A DNA stretch of 64,000 nt from Salipaludibacillus aurantiacus. GTDB lineage: Bacteria; Bacillota; Bacilli; Bacillales; Salisediminibacteriaceae. The position numbers were made by a program, and so were the translations under genes. The notes beneath the pieces were generated by a model. That model ran no database searches. It was not told the origin of the DNA and saw only the letters and a list, made by a program, of their open reading frames with translations. The stretch is taken from positions 186,001 to 250,000 of the forward strand of contig NZ_FOGT01000006.1 of assembly GCF_900111295.1 (NCBI RefSeq). The letters run 5' to 3'. Shown here piece after piece: positions 51,004 through 58,712 of this stretch (its first letter is position 1; each line of letters begins with the position of its first letter).

Positions 51004-51360
51004 TTGAGAATAGGAGAAAAAATCAAGGAACGAAGAAAGTTTAAAAGATGGAAGCAAGTTGAATTAGCGAACAGAGTTAATGTCTCGCCTCAAGTAATAT
51101 CTAATTGGGAAAGAGGTTACACCCACCCAGATCACACTGACGTCTCAAAATTATCGGACGCTTTAGAATGTTCGGCCGATTACCTTCTAGGTCGCAGTGA
51201 CGATCCCAGGTTAAATGAAACGGAAGATAAGGAAGTTGAAGCAGAGGCTAAAGAGTTAATGGAGATATTGAAGAGTATGCCGAAAGAACGTCGTGACGCT
51301 TACATGGACATGTTAAAAGCGTATGCGGAAGCACACGCTAAAGAAAAAAATGAAGATTAA
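51004..51360 (+). CDS. CI-like phage repressor without peptidase domain
   Basis: A 118-aa protein starting TTG 51004 behind AGGAGGTATTATC. N-terminal HTH_3 (IGEKIKERRKFKRWKQVELA ... VSPQVISNWERGYTHP), then ALECSADYLLGRSDDP, and a helical C-terminal tail. It lacks the C-terminal LexA/CI-type S24 protease domain, so RecA-stimulated self-cleavage is not expected. It probably maintains lysogeny. Confidence 0.85.
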   Translation: MRIGEKIKERRKFKRWKQVELANRVNVSPQVISNWERGYTHPDHTDVSKLSDALECSADYLLGRSDDPRLNETEDKEVEAEAKELMEILKSMPKERRDAYMDMLKAYAEAHAKEKNED

Positions 51361-51464
51361 CATTTGCGCTTTTCTCTTATGACATCTACAAGCGCATTTA
51401 ATTTTTGGTCTCGTCTGGAAATAATCACAATTTCTTTAATTAATTTCAATTCTTTTTCTGTCAT
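51357..51464 (-). CDS. small ORF behind a LexA box (35 aa)
   Basis: ATG 51464 gives MTEKELKLIKEIVIISRRDQ plus a helical basic end. The start is placed downstream of the LexA-box promoter; an AAAAGGGG site lies 13-17 bases upstream, a wide spacing. It converges with the repressor gene, sharing its last bases. Candidate SOS-induced anti-repressor factor; function inferred only from location. Confidence 0.45.
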   Translation of the reverse strand: MTEKELKLIKEIVIISRRDQKLNALVDVIREKRKC

Positions 51465-51516
51465 ACAGTAAAAGCACCCCTTTTGTGATTTTAGAACAGA
51501 CACCGAACACAAAATA

Positions 51517-51530
51517 CGAACAAGCGTTCC
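51517..51530 (-). promoter_or_regulatory. LexA (DinR) box
   Basis: CGAACAAGCGTTCC fits the B. subtilis LexA consensus CGAACRNRYGTTYC at every position. It lies 53 bp upstream of the 35-aa ORF. Confidence 0.75.
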
Positions 51531-51623
51531 TAAAAACATGTCTCTATAATATCATAAAATTACACAAAAGAGGGATATTTTTCACACGTTTTTGCAATTT
51601 GCGGGAGAATTCGACACAATTCG

Positions 51624-51827
51624 TTAATATTTTTTGCCGTATTTGTTGAGTTTGACAAGATGCGTTCGTTTACTTCCATTCGGACAATCGAACACACCGA
51701 CAAAGATATAAATTCTCTCTCCTTTCACCTTTAGTTTATCTCTGGCGACAATGCGGTCAAATCTGCAGCGTGTACGTTTTTTACGGAAGTAATACTCTGC
51801 GATGTGTGTTAACTCTAAGATAGTCAT
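51624..51827 (-). CDS. small basic phage protein (67 aa)
   Basis: ATG 51827 (MTILELTHIAEYYFRKKRTR) is the likelier start; six codons upstream another ATG is open. Beta-rich and basic, with FDRIVARDKLKVKGERIYIFVGVFDCP. No good ribosome site. Unknown function. Confidence 0.5.
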   Translation of the reverse strand: MTILELTHIAEYYFRKKRTRCRFDRIVARDKLKVKGERIYIFVGVFDCPNGSKRTHLVKLNKYGKKY

Positions 51828-51879
51828 ACTTATATGATTCAACAAAAGTTGCTTTTTATGTAATAAAGGGGTTGGTTAT

Positions 51880-52278
51880 ATGACGTTTAAAAGCAAATCA
51901 TTCAAGATTATTTTCGGCTCACTCGTTGCCTTGATTGCTTTAGTTTTGATTATCGGGGTGACAGGTGGAGAGGATTTACCAGATTACGAGATTGTAGAAA
52001 ATGATGACAGCCGAGATAATGTTTTGATGGTGAGAGCTGTCACGGATGAAACGGACCAGGATAAGCTGGAGTACCTTGCCGAACACTTACAAGATGAGAT
52101 CCGCGATACAAGCACATTCGATGGATTAAACACATTCGCAGCATATATACGCATCCATGACGACTCAAACACAGGCGAATATGGAAATTTATTGTTGGAC
52201 TCTAAAATAGCATATAGAAGTGAAGGTTTACCGATTACAGGACTTGATGAAACGAACGAGCTTTACATCGAGAATTAA
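51880..52278 (+). CDS. membrane-anchored extracytoplasmic protein expressed next to the integrase
   Basis: A 132-aa protein behind AAAGGGG. N-terminal membrane anchor (residues 9-27, IIFGSLVALIALVLIIGVT) and an acidic outside domain of about 100 residues. On the plus strand between repressor and integrase, the place of lysogenic-conversion or superinfection-exclusion genes. That role is inferred. Confidence 0.65.
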   Translation: MTFKSKSFKIIFGSLVALIALVLIIGVTGGEDLPDYEIVENDDSRDNVLMVRAVTDETDQDKLEYLAEHLQDEIRDTSTFDGLNTFAAYIRIHDDSNTGEYGNLLLDSKIAYRSEGLPITGLDETNELYIEN

Positions 52279-52303
52279 CAGCCCCCTCCCAGGGGCTTTT
52301 TTA
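52279..52303 (+). terminator. terminator after the membrane protein
   Basis: AGCCCC and GGGGCT stem with TTTTTT tail. Confidence 0.75.
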
Positions 52304-52318
52304 TTAGGAGGGAAGCTT

Positions 52319-52498
52319 ATGCACATTAAACGGTGGGATATGTGGGTAAAGTTAGCTGATGCGCCCGCTCAAAAGATTGACGATAAGACTTATAAGATCG
52401 CTGTATTTGATAACGTAAAGCATATTAACGGTAAAAAATACGGACTGTTTAGTCGATTTATCACCATATCGCGAGAGGAAATGGAGGAGGACATATGA
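52319..52498 (+). CDS. small protein coupled to the integrase (59 aa)
   Basis: ATG 52319 (MHIKRWDMWVKLADAPAQKI) behind TAGGAGGG; the longer open frame from 52220 overlaps the previous gene and is rejected. It overlaps the integrase start by 4 bp. Because of coupling it might be an integrase cofactor, for example a directionality factor; no homology seen. Confidence 0.6.
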   Translation: MHIKRWDMWVKLADAPAQKIDDKTYKIAVFDNVKHINGKKYGLFSRFITISREEMEEDI

Positions 52499-53949
52499 AA
52501 GCAGGCTTATATATAAGAGTTTCTACGGATGAACAAGCTAAACACGGTTTTAGTATACGAGCGCAAAAGGATAAACTCACAAAATTTGCTACCTCCCAGG
52601 ATTGGGATATAGAAGACTACTATATAGAAGAAGGTGTCTCTGCAAAAGATATGCTAAGACCGGAATTAAGCCGGATGTTTGAAGATATTAAAACAGGCAA
52701 AATTGACGTAGTTTTGGTGTACAAGTTGGATCGGATCACACGATCAGTCAGAGACTTATACAACATCCTTGATTTATTAGAGCAGCATAATTGTAAGTTC
52801 AAGTCAGCGACAGAGGTCTATGATACAACGTCAGCAATTGGACGTATGTTTATTACTCTTGTGGCGTCATTTGCGCAATTTGAGCGTGAAAACCTAGGTG
52901 AGCGTGTCAGAATGGGCATGGAGCGCATGATGGAAGAGGGAAAGTTCACAGGCGGTATATCTCCATTCGGCTATCATTACAACAAGGAGGCGAAAACACT
53001 GGTGATAGATGATGATGAAGCTCAGGTGCTACGGTTAATCTTTGACAGTTATATGCGAGGTCTCGGAGAAGAACGAACAGCCAAGAAAGTGAATCAAATG
53101 GGGCATACCACACGAAACGGAACGACATGGACAGGGAAAACAATCAGGGATATACTCACGAATCCAGTTGCAGCCGGACATCTCAGGTGGGGTGGTGAAG
53201 TTTACAGGAACTTTGTAGATCCGATTATCTCAGAAGATCAGTTCCAGCAATGTTTAAAGCTCAGGGAGTCAAGGCGCGAAATGTCACCGCGTGCGGCCGG
53301 ACCATCTCATTATCCTTTTTCCGGTATTTTAAAATGCGGACGATGCGGGGCGGCACTTAAAGGTCAATACAGAGTAGGGAGAGTTAAAGAGGACGGCAGC
53401 AGGTCAAAGTTTAAGCATTATGTATGTACTAAGGCCAGAGGTGGGTCCTGTGACTTTAAACAGATCAGCGACACTGTTGTTAATGACGTTTTTTTAAAAC
53501 GTTTAAATCAAGATTTGAAAGATTATCAAACGGCCTTAGATAAAGAAAAAGATGCGCAACAGGAAGTGTCAAACATCGAAAAAGAAACCAGGTACTTAGA
53601 AGCTCAGATCAATAAAATACAGTCCAGAAAGCGCAAATGGCAACTTGCTTATGCCGATGAGGCTATCACTCTGGAAGAGCTAAAAGAACGCACAGCAGAG
53701 GACAGAGAAGCGCATGAGATACTTACAAAACAACTGGATGAGCTGAAACAGGAACAACCAGATGCCGATCCGGTTTATATGGTTGATGCACTAACCGATT
53801 TTATAGAAAACTGGCATGAGTTGGATGACCAAGAAAAGAAAATCACGCTGCAATTGTTTGTTGAGAGGGTTGTCATTGACGCTGAGGACAGAAGAGGAAC
53901 AAAAACACAGCTTAGGCAGGCGTGGATTACGGATATTGTGTACAAATAA
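52495..53949 (+). CDS. int: large serine recombinase (phage integrase)
   Basis: A 484-aa integrase. Catalytic N-domain with nucleophile S10 (YIRVSTDEQ), R63-R66-type LDRITRS near 78-84, then a recombinase domain (GISPFGYHYNKEAK...), a zinc ribbon (CGRCG near 281 and C...C near 307-315) and a C-terminal coiled coil (about 340-420). It joins attP and attB at a 2-bp core. It lies 23 bp from the right attachment core, the usual place. Strongly like A118-type integrases. Confidence 0.96.
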   Translation: MKAGLYIRVSTDEQAKHGFSIRAQKDKLTKFATSQDWDIEDYYIEEGVSAKDMLRPELSRMFEDIKTGKIDVVLVYKLDRITRSVRDLYNILDLLEQHNCKFKSATEVYDTTSAIGRMFITLVASFAQFERENLGERVRMGMERMMEEGKFTGGISPFGYHYNKEAKTLVIDDDEAQVLRLIFDSYMRGLGEERTAKKVNQMGHTTRNGTTWTGKTIRDILTNPVAAGHLRWGGEVYRNFVDPIISEDQFQQCLKLRESRREMSPRAAGPSHYPFSGILKCGRCGAALKGQYRVGRVKEDGSRSKFKHYVCTKARGGSCDFKQISDTVVNDVFLKRLNQDLKDYQTALDKEKDAQQEVSNIEKETRYLEAQINKIQSRKRKWQLAYADEAITLEELKERTAEDREAHEILTKQLDELKQEQPDADPVYMVDALTDFIENWHELDDQEKKITLQLFVERVVIDAEDRRGTKTQLRQAWITDIVYK

Positions 53950-53956
53950 TAGGTTA

Positions 53957-53974
53957 TACCACTACCAATAGAGG
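53957..53974. other. right prophage attachment site (phage arm plus core)
   Basis: Phage arm TACCACTAC (53957-53965), 7-nt spacer, core GG (53973-53974). Host MFS codons follow. The arm is the exact reverse complement of the left arm at equal distance from the core. Confidence 0.85.
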
Positions 53975-54436
53975 ACCGATCGTAGGCGCCATCATAGCGG
54001 CTATGCCCCATACGCCTGTTGCGAGTCCCCGTTCGTTTTTCGGGAACACTTCAAAAATAAGAGCCATTGACAGAGGCATCATCACTCCTCCGCCTATCCC
54101 TTGAAGGCCTCTGAAAAAGATGAGTGACTGGAGGTCCCAGGACAATGAACCAAGGACTGAGCCGGCAAGAAATAACGTTAACCCTGACATATACAGCTGC
54201 TTCTTACCGAATTTATCTCCAAGGTACCCGGTTAATGGCATGACCATTCCCATCGTTACCATAAAAATAGTGATCACCCATCCAGTGGCTACAGCGTCCG
54301 CGTCGAACACCTGCATAAAATGGGGGACTGCCGGGTTTAACATACTATTGTTTAAAATAATTGTAAAAGTTCCGAGTAATACCGTAATAACGACAAGCCA
54401 TTTTTCCGGTATTTTAGCCATTAAACTCACCTGCAT
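53975..54436 (-). pseudogene. DHA2-family MFS transporter, N-terminal part
   Basis: The open frame runs from ATG 54436 (or ATG 54421, MAKIPEKWLVVITVLL, behind AGGTGAG) and shows helices 1-5 with motif A (GYLGDKFGKK near residue 70) and GGVMMPLSMALI. Host sequence ends in APTIGP; a few phage codons (LLVVV) and a stop follow. With the 16131-17115 part it would give an intact 14-helix transporter of about 480 aa. The gene is inactive in the lysogen. Confidence 0.95.
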
Positions 54437-54468
54437 TCTTCCTTCGTTTTGCGAAATACTCTTCTTCT

Positions 54469-54477
54469 ATTCTACCA
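54469..54477 (-). promoter_or_regulatory. candidate native promoter of MFS-binding protein-kinase-regulator operon
   Basis: Minus strand TGGTAGAAT (extended -10) lies 33 bp upstream of the MFS start and after the rex terminator. No clear -35. Confidence 0.4.
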
Positions 54478-54496
54478 TGAGTTGAGGTGAAGAAAG

Positions 54497-54531
54497 TGAA
54501 AAAGCAGACCTTTTAAGTGACTAAGGTCCGC
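54497..54531 (-). terminator. terminator of rex
   Basis: On the minus strand GCGGACCTT and AAGGTCTGC form a 9-bp stem with TTTTT after it. Confidence 0.8.
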
Positions 54532-54542
54532 TCTTTTCCAAA

Positions 54543-55184
54543 TTATTTAAGTGGGTAATGTTTTAAGAAGTAAATCAGTGACTGGAGTTCCACTGATAAA
54601 TCGATGTGATGAACCCTGACATCGTCAGGGACTGAAATCCTTGCCGGTGTAAAATTAAGAATGCCTTTAATGCCGGCTTCGACGAGCTGATCAGCAATAC
54701 TTTGGGCTGCCTGTGAAGGCACAGTTAAAATGACTACTTCAACATTGCTGTCCTCAATCCGGTTCTTAAACTCATCAAGATGGTAGACAGGCACATCGCC
54801 AATCTCTTTCCCTACTTTGTCGTCTGCCACATCAAAAGCCATCTCAATTCTCGTATTGTTGCTTTTGCTGAAATTATAATTCAGAAAAGCTGTGCCCAGG
54901 TTCCCGACCCCTACGAGCGTCACTTTTGTCAGTTCGTCCTGGTCGAGTGTTTTTCTAAAGAACGTCAATAAATAATTGACATTGTAACCATAGCCTTTTT
55001 TTCCCAGTGCTCCGAAATAAGAGAAGTCCCGCCGGATTGTTGCGGAATCCACTTTGACCGCTTCACTTAATTCAGATGATGACACCCGGTGTTTCCCCGA
55101 AGCCTGCAAACCCTCAAGGAAACGGTAGTATAAAGGCAGCCGTTTCGCAGTGGCCTGAGGAATTTTCGTTTGATCGATATCCAT
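54543..55184 (-). CDS. rex: redox-sensing transcriptional repressor Rex
   Basis: A 213-aa repressor that senses the NADH/NAD+ ratio. N-terminal winged helix ([20 protein letters not shown] ... [14 protein letters not shown]), Rossmann motif [13 protein letters not shown] near 91-103, C-terminal dimerisation helix ([12 protein letters not shown]). Same neighbourhood as B. subtilis ydiH/rex. It controls fermentative and respiratory genes. Confidence 0.97.
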   Translation of the reverse strand: MDIDQTKIPQATAKRLPLYYRFLEGLQASGKHRVSSSELSEAVKVDSATIRRDFSYFGALGKKGYGYNVNYLLTFFRKTLDQDELTKVTLVGVGNLGTAFLNYNFSKSNNTRIEMAFDVADDKVGKEIGDVPVYHLDEFKNRIEDSNVEVVILTVPSQAAQSIADQLVEAGIKGILNFTPARISVPDDVRVHHIDLSVELQSLIYFLKHYPLK

Positions 55185-55248
55185 GGATCATTCGCCCCCT
55201 GTCTTTTTCTTTTCCATCTCTGTATTAGTTAAATTAATAAAAGGTTAA

Positions 55249-55740
55249 TTATTGCTCATCTTCTCTCTTAAAATCCCCGCTTTTTCCGCCGGTTTTTTCT
55301 ATAAGATAAGTATTCCCGATTACCATGCCTTTATCTACCGCTTTACACATGTCGTAAATAGTCAAAGCAGCCGCAGAGGCTGATGTGAGCGCTTCCATTT
55401 CAACTCCTGTACTGCCTTTTGTCTTTACGCTCACCTCAATGACCAGCTGGTATGTATCTCCATTCACATGCCATTCAAAAGTAATATCCACCCCTGATAA
55501 AGACAGCGGATGACACATCGGAATCAGTTGAGAGGTATTTTTGGCAGCCATAACACCTGCAACTTGGGCGACTGCAAGGACATCTCCCTTTTTCATTGTG
55601 CCTTCGTTAATGCCTTCATAAATCTGCTTGTTCACAAATATACTTGATTTGGCGACTGCTGTCCGCACCGTTTCACTTTTCTCAGAAATATCGACCATTT
55701 TTGCACGGCCCTGTTCGTTAAAGTGTGTGAATGAATCCAT
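55249..55740 (-). CDS. moaC: cyclic pyranopterin monophosphate synthase MoaC
   Basis: A 163-aa enzyme of molybdenum cofactor synthesis, converting the MoaA product into cPMP. Motifs: [16 protein letters not shown] at the start, MCHPL ([13 protein letters not shown] near 74-86), and [27 protein letters not shown]. It is a housekeeping gene here, but its product is needed by the molybdopterin reductase in this window. Confidence 0.97.
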   Translation of the reverse strand: MDSFTHFNEQGRAKMVDISEKSETVRTAVAKSSIFVNKQIYEGINEGTMKKGDVLAVAQVAGVMAAKNTSQLIPMCHPLSLSGVDITFEWHVNGDTYQLVIEVSVKTKGSTGVEMEALTSASAAALTIYDMCKAVDKGMVIGNTYLIEKTGGKSGDFKREDEQ

Positions 55741-55766
55741 GTAAATCCTCCTCTTTTCCTCTCTCC

Positions 55767-55798
55767 ATTGTACACTATTCTTTCACAATCTGTACAAT
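55767..55798. promoter_or_regulatory. inverted repeat over the moaC promoter region
   Basis: ATTGTACA, 16-nt spacer, TGTACAAT: perfect 8-bp arms. The left arm contains a TACAAT-like -10 on the minus strand upstream of moaC. Possible operator; binder unknown. Confidence 0.4.
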
Positions 55799-55884
55799 CC
55801 AACTCGAAAAGTTGCCATGAACGTTATCCCTCATGTACACTTACCTTGTGAATACGTACGGAATTTAATGTGAGGATGACCACT

Positions 55885-57822
55885 ATGATTTTATTACAAT
55901 GTACACAGCTTTCAAAGTCATTTGGAACGGATACGATTCTTTCAAATGTAAAACTGGAAATTAAAAGCCGTGAGAGAATTGCCCTTGTTGGCCGAAACGG
56001 CGCCGGTAAATCGACTCTCCTGAAAATTATTACAGGTGAGCTCCCTTATGATTCAGGGAACCTGATGATCCCTAAAGACGTCCGTATCGGATACCTCGCC
56101 CAGGACAGCGGACTTGATTCTGAGCGGACCATTTGGGAAGAGATGCTGACTGTTTTTGAATCTTTGAAAAAAATGGAACAGTCATTACGGAAACTGGAAG
56201 AAAAAATGAGTAATCCGGACCGCCGTGATTACGACAAAATTCTAGCAGAATATGACCAGCTTCAGCAGGACTTTAAGGATCGGGGCGGATTTAAATATGA
56301 AGCGGATATCCGCAGCATTTTGTCCGGCCTCAATTTCAAAGATTTTGATTACAATACGCCGGTTTATTCATTGAGCGGCGGCCAAAAAACACGGCTTGCC
56401 TTAGGTAAGCTGCTGCTCTCGCGCCCTGACCTGCTCGTTTTGGATGAACCGACCAACCACTTGGACATACAGACGTTAACCTGGCTTGAGAACTATTTAG
56501 CCGGCTATGAAGGGGCTATTTTAATAGTTTCACACGACCGCTATTTTTTAGACCGTGTCGTTGATTATGTTTATGAACTGACCTTTAATCAAACCGTCAA
56601 GTTTACGGGAAACTATTCCAAGTATCTGGAACAGAAAGCCCAGCGTTTTGAACAGGAATTAAAGCAGTATGAGAAACAGCAGGAAGAAGCTAAAAGACTT
56701 GAAGAATTTGTCCAGAAAAATCTTGCCCGCGCTTCGACAAGCAACAGGGCAAAAAGCCGGCGCAAGCAGCTTGAGCGCATGGAGATGATGGATCGCCCTC
56801 AGACCGAGAACTCCTCTGCCAATTTTCGCTTTAATATAAAGAAGCAGAGCGGCAATGATGTGCTGATGATTAATGATTTATCGGTCGGGTATAATGACCA
56901 GACGTTATTTGAAAACGTAGATCTTAAACTGACCCGTGGAGAAAGCGTTGCTTTAATCGGGCCGAACGGTATCGGAAAGTCGACTCTCATAAAAGCCATC
57001 GCCGGAAAGCTTAAACCTTTTAAAGGTGACATCCGCTACGGCAGCAATGTTTCAATTGGCTATTATGATCAAGAACAGACACAGTTAACATCTAATAAAA
57101 CAGTGCTTCAGGAACTGTGGGATGATTATCCACAGACGAATGAAAAAGATATCCGTACCGTTTTAGGAAATTTCCTGTTCAGCGGCGAGGATGTGTTAAA
57201 GACAGTTTATGATCTGAGCGGCGGGGAAAAAGCCAGACTCGCCCTTGCCAAATTGATGATGCAGAAAGCTAACTTGCTCATTTTGGACGAGCCGACAAAC
57301 CATTTAGACCTCGACAGCAAAGAAGTACTGGAAAATGCGTTGATTGAATACCCGGGAACACTCCTGTTTGTCTCCCATGACCGGTATTTTGTTAACCGGA
57401 TGGCGACGAGAGTAGTTGAACTTTCATCGACCTCAATGACAAGCTATCTCGGAGATTATGACTATTACGCAGAGAAAAAAGAGGAACAGGCAGAGCTGAA
57501 ACGGCTTGCTGAAGAAAAAAATGCTGTTTCAGGGAAGAAAAATACGACTGATTTATCCACAGACAAACAGACTAAGAACGATTATAAGAAAAGAAAAGAG
57601 CAGCAAAAGCTTGAGCGCCAGAAACAAAGGAAAATAGACGAACTGGAAAAGCAAATAGAAGCTGAAGAAGAAAAAATCACTCAAATTGAAGACGAGCTGT
57701 GTGATCCGGAAGTTTTTCAGGACCATGAAAAATCCCTTGAACTGAATGAACAGCTGGAACAGGCAAAAAATAAAATTGATTTGCTGCTTGAAGAGTGGGA
57801 AACTCTGCAGATGGACGACTAA
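55885..57822 (+). CDS. ydiF: ABC-F family ATPase YdiF
   Basis: A 645-aa cytosolic twin-ATPase. First domain: Walker A GRNGAGKST near 37, signature LSGGQKTRLALGKLLLSRPD, Walker B LLVLDEPTNHLD; second domain: GPNGIGKST, LSGGEKARLALAKL, LILDEPTNHLD; linker with coiled coil between; C-terminal basic coiled coil. ABC-F proteins act on the ribosome rather than in transport. Start ATG 55885 (MILLQCTQLSKSFG) behind GAGGATGACC; GTG 55870 is part of the site. Confidence 0.95.
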   Translation: MILLQCTQLSKSFGTDTILSNVKLEIKSRERIALVGRNGAGKSTLLKIITGELPYDSGNLMIPKDVRIGYLAQDSGLDSERTIWEEMLTVFESLKKMEQSLRKLEEKMSNPDRRDYDKILAEYDQLQQDFKDRGGFKYEADIRSILSGLNFKDFDYNTPVYSLSGGQKTRLALGKLLLSRPDLLVLDEPTNHLDIQTLTWLENYLAGYEGAILIVSHDRYFLDRVVDYVYELTFNQTVKFTGNYSKYLEQKAQRFEQELKQYEKQQEEAKRLEEFVQKNLARASTSNRAKSRRKQLERMEMMDRPQTENSSANFRFNIKKQSGNDVLMINDLSVGYNDQTLFENVDLKLTRGESVALIGPNGIGKSTLIKAIAGKLKPFKGDIRYGSNVSIGYYDQEQTQLTSNKTVLQELWDDYPQTNEKDIRTVLGNFLFSGEDVLKTVYDLSGGEKARLALAKLMMQKANLLILDEPTNHLDLDSKEVLENALIEYPGTLLFVSHDRYFVNRMATRVVELSSTSMTSYLGDYDYYAEKKEEQAELKRLAEEKNAVSGKKNTTDLSTDKQTKNDYKKRKEQQKLERQKQRKIDELEKQIEAEEEKITQIEDELCDPEVFQDHEKSLELNEQLEQAKNKIDLLLEEWETLQMDD

Positions 57823-57826
57823 TAAA

Positions 57827-58190
57827 TGTGGATAAGTTTATAGAAAGCTCCCCCGATGCTGAATGAGATCGGGGGAGCTTTTTTAATGCATCCTTATTTG
57901 AAAGCTTTGATTCGCTGCATGACGGCTCATGACGTTCCTTCTTCGTTTCATAAATGAGCAAAAAAGGCTGTCCACAAAATAAAGCGGATGCAATCCACAA
58001 AAGAGTTCTTATTTTCTGACATATCCACACTATCCACAAAGTTACTCACAGGCGAAATGCATTTATACCAATAGCCGAAGCATTTACTCACAAAAACCCT
58101 TACTTATCCACAGGTGACTTGTTAACAAGTGGATTTCGAGCGGGACAACTTTCCTTTAAGTTATCCTCATTATACACAGCTTGTGGATAA
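57827..58190. other. DnaA-box cluster between ydiF and tsaD
   Basis: Exact DnaA boxes: TGTGGATAA at 57827-57835 and 58182-58190, TTATCCACA at 58104-58112. One-mismatch boxes: 58021-58029 (ATATCCACA), 58030-58038 (CTATCCACA), 58161-58169 (TTATCCTCA), 58170-58178 (TTATACACA); several two-mismatch copies lie between. B. subtilis is reported to have an oriC-proximal DnaA-box cluster in this same gcp-ydiF interval, which titrates DnaA. Confidence 0.8.
57844..57887 (+). terminator. terminator of ydiF
   Basis: AAAGCTCCCCCGAT and ATCGGGGGAGCTTT form a 14-bp stem with a T tail. Confidence 0.9.
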
Positions 58191-58364
58191 AATGTTATTA
58201 ACAGGAGCATACATTCGTATAATCTGATTAAATAAACTGTATATGTCTCCTGTTTCCCCGTCTGACGTAACAAAAAACGTGGCTGCCTTCAATAGACACC
58301 CTTTTTAGGTCATGAGAGCGCAAGCAGATACGAGATACGAGCCGCTCAGGAGGCAACGGGAGAA

Positions 58365-58603
58365 GTGAGCGGACCTTTTATTGTGGATATCTTCCGCTCG
58401 TTTGGTGCGGCAACTCTCCAGCGGGTCATATATTGGATATATGGCCCTCTCGACAGGCAGCACGACATGTGAGCGGACCTTTTACTGTGGATATCACCCG
58501 CTCACTTAGGGTGGCGGCTCTCCAGCGGCTCATATATGGATTATATGGCCCGCTCGACAAGCAGCACGACATGTGAGCGGACCTTTTATTGTGGATATCT
58601 TCA
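58365..58603. repeat. 104-bp tandem repeat, 2.3 copies
   Basis: Units begin at 58365, 58469 and 58573 (last truncated after about 30 bp). Each starts GTGAGCGGACCTTTTA and carries the DnaA-like 9-mer TGTGGATAT at the same offset (58382, 58486, 58590). In units 1 and 2 GTGAGCGG faces CCGCTC(A/G) and a CATATA/TATATGG hairpin follows. Confidence 0.8.
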
Positions 58604-58712
58604 GGCCATTCAGCCAAAAAACAGGCACCTCCATTCAAACGATGGAGGCGCCCTACACGCATATACGTACAATCCAAATTTTATTAAAAAGCCTCTCAGA
58701 AGAGCCGTACCT

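Larger units (their letters stand above)
17116..53974. mobile_element. A118-like siphophage prophage, about 36.9 kb, inserted in an MFS gene
   Basis: Boundaries are defined by split MFS codons and symmetrical attachment arms. The content is a complete-looking temperate siphophage: large serine integrase, lysogeny switch, recombination and replication genes, late regulator, terminase pair, portal, head and tail morphogenesis in A118 order, holin and amidase. Nearly all lytic genes are on the minus strand; repressor and integrase are on the plus strand. No obvious frameshift or transposon was found, so it may be inducible. The large terminase resembles PBSX-type enzymes and no HNH gene is seen next to it, which suggests headful packaging. 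Confidence 0.95.

Noticed and set aside
51465-51539. Longer start for the ORF behind the LexA box
   Set aside because: The extension would include the LexA box; the segment has no ribosome site.
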